From positions 186,001 through 250,000 of the forward strand of contig NZ_FRDK01000004.1 of NCBI RefSeq assembly GCF_900143245.1: a stretch of 64,000 bases of DNA. Reading direction: 5' to 3'. Shown here piece by piece: positions 54,953-64,000 of the stretch (positions are counted from its first letter, which is position 1; the number at the start of each line of letters is the position of its first letter). This stretch comes from Flavobacterium fryxellicola (GTDB taxonomy: Bacteria > Bacteroidota > Bacteroidia > Flavobacteriales > Flavobacteriaceae). The notes under the pieces are model-generated. The model saw only the letters and a list, made by a program, of their open reading frames with translations, was not told the origin of the DNA and ran no database searches. A program made the position numbers and the translations under genes.

Positions 54953-56048
54953 TTACTCCTCTTTTTGTCCCATCATCATTAGATAGGCTTTCAAGAATTC
55001 ATCAATTTCACCATTCATAACACCATCAACATTACTCGTTTCATAGCCCGTGCGGACATCTTTGACTAGCTTATAGGGCTGCATGACATAATTCCTAATT
55101 TGAGAACCCCACTCTATTTTCATTTTACCAGCTTCAATATCAGCGCGTTGTGCTTGTTTCTTTTTTAGCTCAATTTCGTACAATTGAGATCGTAACATTT
55201 GCATAGCACGTTGTCTGTTATCTTGTTGAGAACGCGTTTCGGAACATTGTATTTGAATTCCGGTTGGTTTATGAAACAATTGCACTTTGGTTTCAACTTT
55301 ATTTACATTTTGTCCTCCTGCGCCACTTGATCGCGACGTTGTGATTTCAATGTCGGCAGGATTAATGTCAATTTCAATACTGTCATCTACAAGTGGATAT
55401 ACATAAACGGAAGCGAATGAAGTATGACGTTTGGCATTACTGTCAAAAGGTGAGATACGCACCAAGCGATGCACTCCGTTTTCTCCTTTTAAATAGCCAA
55501 AAGAATAATCGCCCTCAAATTCGAGTGTTACTGTTTTAATTCCAGCAGCTTCTCCTTTTTGGAAATTCAGTTCTTTTATTTTATAACCGTACTTTTCGCC
55601 CCACATCATGTACATTCGCATGAGCATTTCGGCCCAGTCACAACTTTCGGTTCCACCTGCACCAGCTGTTATTTGCACAACTGCACTCAAAGTGTCTCCT
55701 TCATCCGAGAGCATGTTCTTGAATTCGATAGCTTCAATATGAGCTTGGGTTTCGTTGTAATGTTCGTCTAATTCTTCACTTGTAAATTCCCCTTCTTTAT
55801 AAAAATCGTACGCAAGTTGCAATTCGTCCGTCATTTCGATGGCTTTATTGTAATCTTCAATCCATTTTTTTTTATTTCGAAGATTCTTGACAATGATTTC
55901 GGCATCTTTTGCGTTATTCCAAAAGTCGGGTGCAAAAGTCTTCTCTTCTTCGTTTGAAATTTCTATTAATTTGGCATCAACGTCAAAGATACCTCCTCAA
56001 CGCACCAAGGCGCTCTACAATACCTTTAATTTGTTCGGTAGTTGTCAT
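54953..56048 (-). CDS. prfB: Peptide chain release factor 2 with programmed +1 frameshift
   Basis: Translation starts at 56048 ([20 protein letters not shown]), reaches CTT TGA at 55988-55983 and must shift +1 to continue as DVDAKLIEI.., giving about 364 residues. An AGGAGG sequence lies just upstream (55997-55992), as in the E. coli site. The RF2 decoding motif SPF ([12 protein letters not shown]) and the peptidyl-hydrolysis GGQ ([13 protein letters not shown]) are intact. Low RF2 levels favour the shift, so synthesis is self-regulated. Confidence 0.95.
55982..55997 (-). promoter_or_regulatory. RF2 recoding signal: internal SD-like sequence and CTTTGAC
   Basis: Minus strand AGGAGG (55997-55992), TAT, then CTT TGA C (55988-55982). 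The in-frame stop TGA is read by RF2 itself; the SD-like element promotes slippage at CTTT. Confidence 0.9.
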
Positions 56049-56069
56049 AAATTATGTAATTTTGTGGCG

Positions 56070-56100
56070 CAAAAATAGATAATTTTTTGCATCGGGACAA
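56070..56100 (-). promoter_or_regulatory. Promoter of prfB
   Basis: TTG (56100-56098), a 20-bp spacer and TATTTTTG (56077-56070) on the minus strand, 21 bp before the ATG. Confidence 0.7.
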
Positions 56101-56149
56101 GGTAGGTGACAAATAGCAACCCGTTGAACATAAAAAATAATAAAAAAAT

Positions 56150-57172
56150 ATGGAAATAAATTTAGTTAGCGATACAATCACGAAGCCATCACGCGAAATG
56201 CTAGTATACATGTTAAATGCTGTTGTTGGCGACGACGTGTACAAACAAGATCCTACCGTGATTGAACTTGAAGCCAAAGTTGCTGCAATGTTTGGTATGG
56301 AAGCGGGGCTTTTTTTTCCGTCAGGAACGATGGCCAATCAAACGGCTATAAAATTGCATACGCAGCCTGGAGAACAATTAATAGCGGATAAATATGCCCA
56401 CGTATACCATTATGAAGGAGGTGGTGCTTCTTTTAACAGCGGGGTTTCCTGTTGTTTATTGGATGGAAATCGTGGAATGATTACTGCTGAACAGGTAGCT
56501 GGGGCGATTAATGATCCTGAATTCTATCACAGTCCCTTAACCAGTTTAGTTTGTGTCGAAAATACAACCAACAAAGGCGGCGGTGCTTGCTATGAGTTGG
56601 AAGATTTGCAAAAAATAAAGCAAGTTTGCGATGCCAATAATTTAAAATTTCACTTGGATGGAGCTCGTATTTGGAATGCCTTGGTTGCCAAAAATCAAGA
56701 TCCTAAAGCGTTTGGAAAACTTTTTGATACGATTTCAGTTTGTTTGTCTAAAGGTTTGGGAGCACCTATTGGCTCTGTACTATTGGCTGATAAAGCAACG
56801 ATTCATAGAGCTTTGCGAATTCGTAAGATATTAGGTGGCGGAATGCGTCAAGTAGGTTATTTGGCAGCAGCCGGAATCTATGCTTTGGATCACAATATTG
56901 AACGTCTTGCAGAAGATCATCGCAGAGCTAAAGAAATTGCCGAAGTATTAAAAAAGTTGAGTTGGGTAGCCTCAGTAGAACCAGTAGAGACTAATATTTT
57001 GATTTTTTCCTTGGTTCCAAATTGCATCGAAAAGAACTTAATCGAATTGTTGAAACAAAAAAATATTTCCATCAGCTCCATGGGGCATGGCAAACTTAGG
57101 ATTGTGACCCATCTTGATTATAGAGAAGTCATGCACACCTATGTACTAGAAACATTAGAGAAATTAGTTTAG
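56150..57172 (+). CDS. ltaE: Low-specificity L-threonine aldolase
   Basis: 340 residues, fold type I PLP enzyme. MEINLVSDTITKPSREM, DVYKQDPTVIELE and FFPSGTMANQTA are diagnostic; the aspartate lies in FHLDGARIWNA and the PLP lysine in CLSKGLGAPIGSVL. It cleaves threonine or allo-threonine to glycine and acetaldehyde. It is divergent from prfB and convergent with ybaB. Confidence 0.94.
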   Translation: MEINLVSDTITKPSREMLVYMLNAVVGDDVYKQDPTVIELEAKVAAMFGMEAGLFFPSGTMANQTAIKLHTQPGEQLIADKYAHVYHYEGGGASFNSGVSCCLLDGNRGMITAEQVAGAINDPEFYHSPLTSLVCVENTTNKGGGACYELEDLQKIKQVCDANNLKFHLDGARIWNALVAKNQDPKAFGKLFDTISVCLSKGLGAPIGSVLLADKATIHRALRIRKILGGGMRQVGYLAAAGIYALDHNIERLAEDHRRAKEIAEVLKKLSWVASVEPVETNILIFSLVPNCIEKNLIELLKQKNISISSMGHGKLRIVTHLDYREVMHTYVLETLEKLV

Positions 57173-57193
57173 TGTGTGAGTATTTATTTGAAA

Positions 57194-57240
57194 TTGAAGG
57201 TTTAAAGTTTTTAACATTATTAAAAACTTTAAACCTTCAA
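57194..57240. terminator. Bidirectional terminator: perfect 21-bp inverted repeat
   Basis: TTGAAGGTTTAAAGTTTTTAA (arm 57194-57214) and its exact complement (57220-57240) enclose a 5-nt loop, then CTTTTTTATTT. It lies between ltaE (+) and ybaB (-). Confidence 0.8.
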
Positions 57241-57245
57241 CTTTT

Positions 57246-57566
57246 TTATTTAAACAAATCTTCCATTCCCGGAATCATTGGCATATCCATTTTAGTAACT
57301 GCATCCAATTCAATTTGATTGACGTTAGTTGCTTTTTCAATCGCTTTATTCAACACTAAAATCAAATAATCTTCTAATTGATCTTTATCCTCTAGCAAAG
57401 TATCGTCAATTGTAATCGATTTTATAGTTCTATTGGCAGTCAAAGTAACTTTTAACAATGAATCAGTACTTTGTTCGTCAATAATAACGGTATCTAAACG
57501 TTTTTTTGTGTCTTCTATTTTTTGTTGGGTCTCTTTAAGTTTGCCCATCATTCCCATTAAATCCAT
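57246..57566 (-). CDS. YbaB/EbfC family nucleoid-associated protein
   Basis: 106 residues from the ATG at 57566 ([19 protein letters not shown]). Longer starts at 57620-57626 would overlap the promoter. The fold is recognised from the N-terminal M-G/K-x-Q helix, [13 protein letters not shown] and the final [12 protein letters not shown] resembling the usual PGL tail. It forms small DNA-binding dimers. In many bacteria it follows dnaX, but not here. Confidence 0.88.
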   Translation of the reverse strand: MDLMGMMGKLKETQQKIEDTKKRLDTVIIDEQSTDSLLKVTLTANRTIKSITIDDTLLEDKDQLEDYLILVLNKAIEKATNVNQIELDAVTKMDMPMIPGMEDLFK

Positions 57567-57595
57567 TGTTAAATCTTTTAAATTAATTACTGGTA

Positions 57596-57626
57596 CAAAA
57601 TTACTATATTGCGTAGACATAATCAA
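57596..57626 (-). promoter_or_regulatory. Promoter of the ybaB gene
   Basis: TTG (57626-57624), a 20-bp spacer and TAATTTTG (57603-57596) on the minus strand, 30 bp before the ATG at 57566. Confidence 0.7.
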
Positions 57627-57635
57627 TAAAAATTC

Positions 57636-59771
57636 ATGAAAAATAAACTCATCTTAAGTTGTCTTTGTGTTATTTTTGCAGCATCAAATACTAAAATTAA
57701 AGCACAAAAAATGTCAAAAAGCAATACAGCTCCAACAGCTAAAATTATTCCTAAAACTTTAGAAAAACATGGTGAAAAAAGAGTAGATAATTACTTTTGG
57801 TTAAACGACAGAGAGAACCCAGAAGTCATTGATTATTTGAATCAAGAGAACACGTATTATGATGCTATGACTTCGAATACTAAAGGTTTTCAAAAAGAAT
57901 TGTATGAAGAAATGAAATCGCGAATTAAGGAAGACGATCAATCGGTTCCTTATTTGTACAATGGGTATTATTACATCACGCGTTTTGAAACAGGAAAAGG
58001 CTATCCTATTTATTCGCGAAAAAAAGCGAGTCTTTCTGCTGCAGAGGAAATTTTGTTCAATTGCAATGAGCTGGCTGAAGGGCATTCGTATTTTCAATTG
58101 GGAGGTTTAAGCATAAGTCCAGATAATAAATTTGTAAGTTTTGGCACGGACATAATGGGAAGACGGATCTATACTATACAAATAAAAAATCTCGAAACAG
58201 GTGAACTACTTACTGAAAAGATTGAAAATGCTACCGGAAGTTCTGTATGGGCAAATGACAATAAAACTATTTTTTACACTAGGCAAGATGAAGTTACCTT
58301 GCGATCCGATAAAGTTTTCAAACATAAACTAGCAACCGACTCCGCTGCCGATATATTGGTTTTTAATGAAAAAGATGATACGTTCAACGTTTCTGTTGGG
58401 AAAGAAAAATCAAAAAAATACATTGTAATTGCATCAGGAAGTACCTTAACGACGGAGTATAGAACATTAAATTCAGATATGCCAGATGGAGAGTTTAAAG
58501 TTTTTCAGCCTAGAGTACGTGGATTAGAATATAGTATATCTCATTTTGGAGATTCTTTTTACATCATTACAAATAAGGACAAAGCGACTAATTTTAAGTT
58601 GATGAAAACTCCTGAAAATGCTACTGCAAAAGAAAATTGGAAAGATGTTATCTCACATCGTAAAGATGTTTTGCTAGAAGATATTGAAATTTTTAGAAAT
58701 TATTTGGTGGTTGAAGAACGTTCTAATGGTTTGAATCATATTCGCATCATGCCTTGGAATGGTGAAGGGGAGTACTACTTGCCTTTTGGCAGCGAAACGT
58801 ACAGCGCAAATACGACAACCAATGTAGATTTTGATACTGATATTTTGCGTTACAGTTATCAATCTTTGGCGACACCTTCTTCGGTTATTGATTTTAACAT
58901 GAAAACTAAGGAGAAAGAAATCAAGAAAGAACAACAAGTTCTTGGCGGTACATTTGATAAAAATAATTACGTAGAAGAACGGGTTTGGGTTACTGCAACG
59001 GATGGAACCAAAGTGCCTGTTTCTATGGTTTACAGAAAAGGATTAAAAAAAGACGGCAATAATCCAACATTACTCTATGCTTATGGCTCCTATGGTGTGA
59101 CAATGGATGCTTACTTTTCATCTACCAGATTGTCCATATTAGACCGCGGTTTTGTATTTGCAATAGCGCACATTCGTGGTGGTGAGGATTTAGGAAGAGA
59201 GTGGTATGAAGATGGTAAATTATTGAAAAAGAAAAATACATTTACTGATTTTGTCGACTGTTCTAAATTTTTAATTAAGGAGAAATATACTTCTCCAAAG
59301 CATTTGTATGCTGAGGGCGGTTCAGCAGGTGGATTATTAATGGGAGCAGTAGTCAATATGGCGCCTGAATTGTACAACGGAGTAATTGCGCAGGTGCCTT
59401 TTGTGGATGTAATAACTACGATGCTCGATGACACTATTCCGCTTACGACAGGAGAATATGATGAATGGGGAAATCCAAATGATAAAAAATCGTATGATTA
59501 TATGTTATCGTATTCGCCTTATGACAATGTAAAAGCTCAAAAATATCCAAATATGTTTGTTTCAACCGGACTTCATGATTCTCAAGTGCAATATTGGGAA
59601 CCTGCAAAGTGGGTTGCAAAGCTACGAACTCAAAAAACAAATGATACCGTATTATATCTTAATACCAATATGGATGCCGGTCATGGTGGTGCTTCTGGAC
59701 GATTTGAAGCGCTGAAGGAATTAGCCAAAGAATTTAGTTTTTTATTAGATTTAGAAGGAATTAAAAACTAA
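57636..59771 (+). CDS. ptrB: Oligopeptidase B-type serine peptidase (S9A)
   Basis: 711 residues. Residues 1-24 look like a signal peptide ([21 protein letters not shown]), so it may be exported, unlike E. coli OpdB; a start at M26 (57711) would make it cytoplasmic. A beta-propeller N-terminal half is followed by an alpha/beta-hydrolase domain: nucleophile in [12 protein letters not shown] (Ser about 562), [28 protein letters not shown] typical of oligopeptidase B, Asp near [10 protein letters not shown] and His in [11 protein letters not shown]. It cleaves short peptides after basic residues. Confidence 0.9.
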   Translation: MKNKLILSCLCVIFAASNTKIKAQKMSKSNTAPTAKIIPKTLEKHGEKRVDNYFWLNDRENPEVIDYLNQENTYYDAMTSNTKGFQKELYEEMKSRIKEDDQSVPYLYNGYYYITRFETGKGYPIYSRKKASLSAAEEILFNCNELAEGHSYFQLGGLSISPDNKFVSFGTDIMGRRIYTIQIKNLETGELLTEKIENATGSSVWANDNKTIFYTRQDEVTLRSDKVFKHKLATDSAADILVFNEKDDTFNVSVGKEKSKKYIVIASGSTLTTEYRTLNSDMPDGEFKVFQPRVRGLEYSISHFGDSFYIITNKDKATNFKLMKTPENATAKENWKDVISHRKDVLLEDIEIFRNYLVVEERSNGLNHIRIMPWNGEGEYYLPFGSETYSANTTTNVDFDTDILRYSYQSLATPSSVIDFNMKTKEKEIKKEQQVLGGTFDKNNYVEERVWVTATDGTKVPVSMVYRKGLKKDGNNPTLLYAYGSYGVTMDAYFSSTRLSILDRGFVFAIAHIRGGEDLGREWYEDGKLLKKKNTFTDFVDCSKFLIKEKYTSPKHLYAEGGSAGGLLMGAVVNMAPELYNGVIAQVPFVDVITTMLDDTIPLTTGEYDEWGNPNDKKSYDYMLSYSPYDNVKAQKYPNMFVSTGLHDSQVQYWEPAKWVAKLRTQKTNDTVLYLNTNMDAGHGGASGRFEALKELAKEFSFLLDLEGIKN

Positions 59772-59786
59772 TTAGATTTTTTTTGT

Positions 59787-59794
59787 TAGATTTG
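59787..59794 (+). promoter_or_regulatory. Candidate -7 box for the cysteine synthase-like gene
   Basis: TAGATTTG, 46 bp before the ATG at 59841; no clear -33 TTG. Confidence 0.4.
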
Positions 59795-59840
59795 TAACAT
59801 TCGTGTCTAATGAAAAATTGTCACGACTAACTATTTTTTT

Positions 59841-60881
59841 ATGAAAAAAGAAATAACTGCTTATAATAATGTCTTAGAATTAATAGGGAATACTCCACTT
59901 ATTAAGCTAAATAAAGTTACTGAAAATTTAGAAGGAAATTTTTACGCTAAAGTAGAAGCTTTTAATCCAGGACATTCCTCAAAAGATAGGATAGCATTAT
60001 ACATAATTGAAGAAGCTGAAAAGAAAGGTATTTTATCTCCGGGTGATACCATAATTGAAACAACTTCCGGTAATACGGGTTTCAGTTTAGCAATGGTCAG
60101 TATCATAAAAGGCTACAACTGCATTCTTGCTGTTAGTTCTAAATCATCTAAAGATAAAATAGATATGCTTCGCAGCTTAGGTGCTAAAGTGTATGTTTGT
60201 CCGGCACATGTTGCTGCTGATGATGAACGTTCGTATTATAACGTGGCCAAACGGCTGCACGAAGAAACGAAAGGCTCGGTTTATATCAATCAGTATTTCA
60301 ATGAGTTAAATGTTGATGCACATTATAAGTCTACCGGTCCAGAAATTTGGAAACAAACTAATGGAGCAATTACACACTTGATTGCTTGTAGTGGTACAGG
60401 TGGAACTATATCAGGTACGGCAAAATACCTAAAAGAACAAAATCCTAATATTAGAATTCTTGGCGTAGATGCTTTTGGTTCAGTATTGAAAAAATATCAT
60501 GAAACCAGAGAATTCGATAATGATGAAATTTATCCATATAGAATTGAAGGTCTGGGAAAAAATTTAATACCATCCGCAACAGATTTTGATATTATTGATA
60601 AGTTTATGAAAGTAACGGATGAGGAAAGTGCTCATGCTGCCCGAGAAATCACCAGAAAAGAAGGCTTATTTGTTGGATATACTTCAGGAGCAGTAATACA
60701 AGCGATAAGACAATATGCAGAAGAAGGAGAATTTGACGAAAACAGTAATGTAATTGCAATTTTCCCGGATCACGGTTCCCGTTATATGAGTAAAGTATTT
60801 AGCGATGATTGGATGAATGAACAAGGTTTCTTTGACAGCATCAACGAAGAAGAAGTTCAGAAAATTGAAATGATTAAATAA
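59841..60881 (+). CDS. Cystathionine beta-synthase/cysteine synthase-like PLP enzyme
   Basis: 346 residues, fold type II. PLP lysine K48 in [10 protein letters not shown], substrate loop TTSGNTGFS (74-82) and the phosphate loop [12 protein letters not shown]. The blocks [28 protein letters not shown] and [18 protein letters not shown] are closer to cystathionine beta-synthase than to CysK. It has no C-terminal CBS regulatory domains. It would make cystathionine or cysteine by beta-replacement; a diaminopropionate-type reaction cannot be excluded. It is convergent with the unusual PLP protein at 60966. Confidence 0.85.
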   Translation: MKKEITAYNNVLELIGNTPLIKLNKVTENLEGNFYAKVEAFNPGHSSKDRIALYIIEEAEKKGILSPGDTIIETTSGNTGFSLAMVSIIKGYNCILAVSSKSSKDKIDMLRSLGAKVYVCPAHVAADDERSYYNVAKRLHEETKGSVYINQYFNELNVDAHYKSTGPEIWKQTNGAITHLIACSGTGGTISGTAKYLKEQNPNIRILGVDAFGSVLKKYHETREFDNDEIYPYRIEGLGKNLIPSATDFDIIDKFMKVTDEESAHAAREITRKEGLFVGYTSGAVIQAIRQYAEEGEFDENSNVIAIFPDHGSRYMSKVFSDDWMNEQGFFDSINEEEVQKIEMIK

Positions 60882-60897
60882 GCTAAAATTATAATTA

Positions 60898-60938
60898 AAA
60901 AAAGTCCCATCTGCTTTTGCAAAATGGGACTTTTTTTT
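60898..60938. terminator. Terminator between convergent PLP genes
   Basis: AAAAAGTCCCAT (from about 60899) pairs with ATGGGACTTTTTTT (from about 60924) over a loop of roughly 13 nt, with A and T tracts on each side. Confidence 0.8.
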
Positions 60939-60965
60939 GAACTTTAAATAAGAACCCTTTTATAT

Positions 60966-63038
60966 TTAATCCAACAGTTCAGGATTATTCAATAGCAATT
61001 CAATTTTTTTAATAGTGATTGTGATCTGACTCATTTGTGATTCTATATTTCTAAAAAAGAGACTAATATCTCTATTGACCCAGCTTTCAGAAATAACTCT
61101 GGCACCCAAACTAATTCTTAAAATAGCACTTTCAATTTCTGTAGTATATTTTACATTAACTGCTTGACCAATATGACATTTTTGGGCCGCAAGTCGGATG
61201 ATTTCTAAAGAAGAACCTTCAAACTGATCCGATAAATCAGAATTTAATAAAGTATATAATTTTTTGACTTTATCAACAGACAAGACTTCATTGTTTTTAA
61301 AAATAAAGAAAGGAAAAATGGTCCGGATATTTCTTATGCCAAATTCTTTACTACTGTAACTCTTCGTTTTTGTTTCATCACCGTAAATAGGCTGTAAAAA
61401 AGTAGCTTCTTTTATGGAGTCATCCACAAAATTGCAAAACATCTCAATACCCATATTTCGATATAAAATAGGTGTTTTGTAATACCTGTCCATTTCAACT
61501 ACAGCAGCATTCCACCTCATGTAAGAACCGTAGTTATAGCCGTCAGATAGCGCATTGGAACAAAACCAGGAAGTTGGCCAATCAGAACGATTATAATATT
61601 GGGTTAAACCTTTGGGTAATGTATTTTTTGCAGAATGAATTAATTTATTGACACTTTTAGGTAAAATTAATGCGCCGCAGTATGGAGGACCGGTGAAGAA
61701 TTTACTTCCCGTAATGGTGACAATATATCCTTTATTTAAATAATTTTGTATGTCTTTTGGATCTAATCTTAGCTGTGATCCATCGACAATTATTTGAATT
61801 GATAAATTTTCAAGAGAGTTTAGTTTTTTAATAAATTCGTCGCTCGGAGATTGGTACCCTAATTTTGATTGGTCCATAGTATGTAATACGATGTGCCTGC
61901 CTTGATTTTTGGTACTAATAACGGCATCTAATACCTCCTGATCTAATTGAGCAGAAGTTTTTAATGCACCATTTTGATCTCTGAAAGGAATTTGTATTAA
62001 ATCAACATCTCTAAAACCTTCAATTTTAGTGTCTTTTTTAATTGGATAATTTAAAGCAGTAGTATTTTCAAAATGACATCCCTTTAATGCCGCTGCCACA
62101 CCGCTACCAGTTTCATCAGAGGCAACCAGAATATGTGTTATTTCTTTATCGGAAATAATTTGTGTTATGGCTGCTATTTGAAGCGAAGAATCAGTACCTG
62201 ATGGTGAAAAAATTATTTCACATTCCTCATTTAATTTAAATATATTTCGAAGGTTATTTTTTAACAATTCAGAAAACTCGATAGTAGTATTTTGAAAACC
62301 ATTTTTAAGGCTATTTCTAATCAATATACTCCTCACTTTATCTGTTTTATCAAAAGCAAAATTAGAAACGCTCGAAGCCGTAGACGAAGCAAAAGTAAAT
62401 GCTTCTGGTCTTGGAAATGGGCGACATCCGTATTTGTTAAGCAAATGAATCTCATCGATATTCAATCTAAGATCTCCTCCAGACATTAACATGTATTCTG
62501 TGGGTTTTGCAAGATTTTCGACAATAGGTTTCCAAGATTCTTTGAGTGCAGTGTTAGCATTTTTTAAACCATGAAAAGATTGAATTTCTTCGTTTATTAA
62601 GGAGGATTCAGTATTTAGATCGATATCATTTTTAATTAAATTAATGAGAAGATAATCAAGATTTTCTAATTTTTCTTTATCATCTTTCGGTAGTAAATTA
62701 TAAAATATTCTGATTACTTCAAGAGCTGCAATATCACATAAAACAACATCTTTTTTCTCGGCGTTCAATGCTTTATACCAGAGCTGCCATTCGATTCCAT
62801 ATCTTAAATAGACTAAAGCTAAAATGGGTTTGTCCAAAAAGGAGGAACCAATTATAATTGATTTGTTGGGTACAATTTTGAAAATAGTTGGTTCACTATT
62901 AGACGTAATAATATTGATGTTATTTATCTTTGGAACGGTGTTAAATCTTTTTAAAATGCGAACTAAATAGTTTACATTTTCTTTTTCAAATAAGCTGCTT
63001 CTTTTGTATTGATTTTCAATTAGAATATTGTTTGTCAT
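60966..63038 (-). CDS. Large PLP-dependent (fold type I) protein with unfamiliar N-terminal domain
   Basis: 690 residues, no signal peptide or membrane helix. From about residue 270 it has an aminotransferase-like fold: FSPSGTDSSLQIAAITQI (phosphate-side glycine loop), VASDETGSGVAAALKG, an aspartate-containing IIVDGSQLRLDP near 413, and GSKFFTGPPYCGALILP with K446 as the likely Schiff-base lysine. The first 230 residues match nothing I know. It faces the CBS-like gene. Reaction unknown; a lyase, desulfurase or transaminase are all possible. Confidence 0.75.
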   Translation of the reverse strand: MTNNILIENQYKRSSLFEKENVNYLVRILKRFNTVPKINNINIITSNSEPTIFKIVPNKSIIIGSSFLDKPILALVYLRYGIEWQLWYKALNAEKKDVVLCDIAALEVIRIFYNLLPKDDKEKLENLDYLLINLIKNDIDLNTESSLINEEIQSFHGLKNANTALKESWKPIVENLAKPTEYMLMSGGDLRLNIDEIHLLNKYGCRPFPRPEAFTFASSTASSVSNFAFDKTDKVRSILIRNSLKNGFQNTTIEFSELLKNNLRNIFKLNEECEIIFSPSGTDSSLQIAAITQIISDKEITHILVASDETGSGVAAALKGCHFENTTALNYPIKKDTKIEGFRDVDLIQIPFRDQNGALKTSAQLDQEVLDAVISTKNQGRHIVLHTMDQSKLGYQSPSDEFIKKLNSLENLSIQIIVDGSQLRLDPKDIQNYLNKGYIVTITGSKFFTGPPYCGALILPKSVNKLIHSAKNTLPKGLTQYYNRSDWPTSWFCSNALSDGYNYGSYMRWNAAVVEMDRYYKTPILYRNMGIEMFCNFVDDSIKEATFLQPIYGDETKTKSYSSKEFGIRNIRTIFPFFIFKNNEVLSVDKVKKLYTLLNSDLSDQFEGSSLEIIRLAAQKCHIGQAVNVKYTTEIESAILRISLGARVISESWVNRDISLFFRNIESQMSQITITIKKIELLLNNPELLD

Positions 63039-63585
63039 ATTTTGTTTTAATTTTAAGCGTTCCTTAGAACGATATTCTGTATTTGGAAATTTAGCTTGCT
63101 AAATGAAGTCATTCAATCAGGGACTGTCTTTTGTAAAATATCCTTACAAAAAACGATGCTGCTCCCAATAGTTTTATGTTTCGCTTTTATTAGGGCGTTA
63201 CATTTCGCAAAAGTCAGCAAATATAAGAAACTTGGTAGCAGTAAAAAACAGTAACAAATACTCATTTGCTAAATTTTCTGTTTTTAATTAAAGTCTTTTA
63301 TTTAAAAGGTATTGACACCATGATTTTAAAGTAAATACTTATTGAAAAGAGTATGACGCATTACTAATTAGTATTAAAAAATTTCATAAAAGCAAAAAGA
63401 AAAAAGGCGATCAAATAATTCCTAGTGATTATCTGGTTTGTGTTCAAATTATGTTTTCGGCCGCTTTAAAATCAGCTCACAGAATACTTTAAAAAAGGAT
63501 TTACAGAGGCTATCTTCTTAGTACGTAAACGATGAAAAAAAAACTCCAGCCAAAGCTAGAGTTTTAAGTATAATTGTAATTATGT
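63039..63585. other. Intergenic region upstream of the large PLP gene
   Basis: About 550 bp. A minus-strand TATATTTG box at 63225-63218 is a possible promoter with a 180-bp leader; inside that leader lies an inverted repeat TTTGTAA/TTACAAA (63130-63150). The yebC terminator is at 63538-63566. No gene seen. Confidence 0.45.
63538..63566 (-). terminator. Terminator of yebC
   Basis: AAAACTCCAGC (63540-63550) pairs with GCTAGAGTTTT (63555-63565) with one G-U on the minus strand; T-rich tract follows on that strand. Confidence 0.85.
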
Positions 63586-64000
63586 CTAGGCCTCTTCCAT
63601 AGTATGATACACGTTCATAACGTCATCATCTTCCTCCAGTTTTTCAATTAGCTTTTCGATATCAGCCATTTCAGCTTCCGATAATTTCTTTGTGATCTGC
63701 GGAATTCTTTCAAAACCAGAGGAAAGAATTTCTAAGCCTCTATTCTCTAATTCTTTCTGGATGGTTCCAAAACTTCCAAAAGGAGCATAAATCAATATAC
63801 CGTCTTCATCTTCAAAAACTTCCTCAGCTCCAAAATCGATTAATTCTAACTCTAGTTCTTCAGGATCCATTCCATTGGCTGGAATTCTGAAGTTGCAGGT
63901 ATGATCAAACATAAATTCTACAGAACCTTGCGTTCCCATAGTTCCGTTGCATTTGTTGAAATAACTTCTAACATTAGCTACCGTTCTGTTGTTATTATCC
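63586..64000 (-). CDS. YebC/PmpR family protein (5' end outside window)
   Basis: At least 138 C-terminal residues; the frame is open through the right edge (DNNNRTVANVRSYFNKCNG before the first internal ATG at 63939), so the start is missing. MGTQGSVEFMFDH, PEELELELIDFGAEEV and the C-terminal KLIEKLEEDDDVMNVYHTME are diagnostic. The family was annotated as transcription regulators; some members rescue ribosomes stalled on proline stretches. Confidence 0.95.
   Translation of the reverse strand, partial: DNNNRTVANVRSYFNKCNGTMGTQGSVEFMFDHTCNFRIPANGMDPEELELELIDFGAEEVFEDEDGILIYAPFGSFGTIQKELENRGLEILSSGFERIPQITKKLSEAEMADIEKLIEKLEEDDDVMNVYHTMEEA

Noticed and set aside
63101..63169. 22-codon plus-strand ORF ending KKRCCSQ
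   Set aside because: No promoter at a suitable distance and no resemblance to known peptides; expected by chance in a 550-bp gap.
1..64000. tRNA, rRNA, CRISPR arrays, prophage or transposase genes
   Set aside because: None seen: no cloverleaf-like GGTTCGAATCC segments, no regularly spaced repeats, no integrase or transposase motifs.

Overview
The window looks like a chromosomal segment of a Flavobacterium-type bacterium (Bacteroidota, Flavobacteriaceae). The DNA is AT-rich. Promoters repeatedly fit the Bacteroidota pattern TTG-N19-22-TAnnTTTG, and most starts lack a Shine-Dalgarno sequence. The gene content is typical: TonB/OMP families, DUF4494, a DUF5117-type zinc protease, YceI, a short MenE and a trpEGDCFBA operon. 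I saw no rRNA, tRNA, insertion sequence, CRISPR array or prophage.

Layout. 1-9.8 kb: a cut-off PhoD-like phosphatase, a secreted zinc metalloprotease, a secreted adenosine deaminase-like enzyme, a SulP transporter, an FAD amine oxidase, a GNAT and YaaA. 9.9-14.7 kb: a TetR-TolC-EmrA-EmrB tripartite efflux operon whose promoter contains two TetR-like operator repeats. 15-17.5 kb: DUF4494, then a GNAT gene duplicated in tandem, with the first copy truncated and a HicB/HicA-like toxin-antitoxin pair lying between the copies. 17.9-20.5 kb: a membrane-anchored AraC regulator and a BamA/TamA-type barrel. 20.7-28.2 kb: the complete trp operon, with a three-Trp-codon leader peptide, a terminator and a visible antiterminator pairing. 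A gamma-glutamylcyclotransferase-like gene sits between trpB and trpA, and TrpF has an N-terminal extension encoded by an intergenic repeat module.

28.3-33 kb: a MarR-nitroreductase-YceI operon divergent from a large KatE catalase. 33.1-39.1 kb: one cytoplasmic hybrid histidine kinase of about 2000 residues with eleven PAS-like modules and a GAF domain. 39.5-45 kb: methionine gamma-lyase-like enzyme divergent from an Lrp regulator, dihydrolipoyl dehydrogenase, fumarase C and a 53-residue membrane protein with its own promoter and terminator. 45-57.6 kb: TonB-type receptor, ArsC-like protein, CPBP protease, MenE, an outer-membrane protein, an acyl-CoA carboxylase beta subunit, LpxD, phospholipase A, RF2 with its programmed +1 frameshift, threonine aldolase and YbaB. 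57.6-64 kb: oligopeptidase B, a cystathionine beta-synthase-like enzyme facing an unfamiliar 690-residue PLP-fold protein, and YebC cut by the right edge.

The strongest regulatory observation is the trp attenuator. The most open functional question is the 690-residue PLP protein. A family of short intergenic stem-loop repeats (about 21.9, 40.7 and 44.5 kb) shares a module with the coding insert in trpF. All domain assignments come from reading the sequence; no database search was run.
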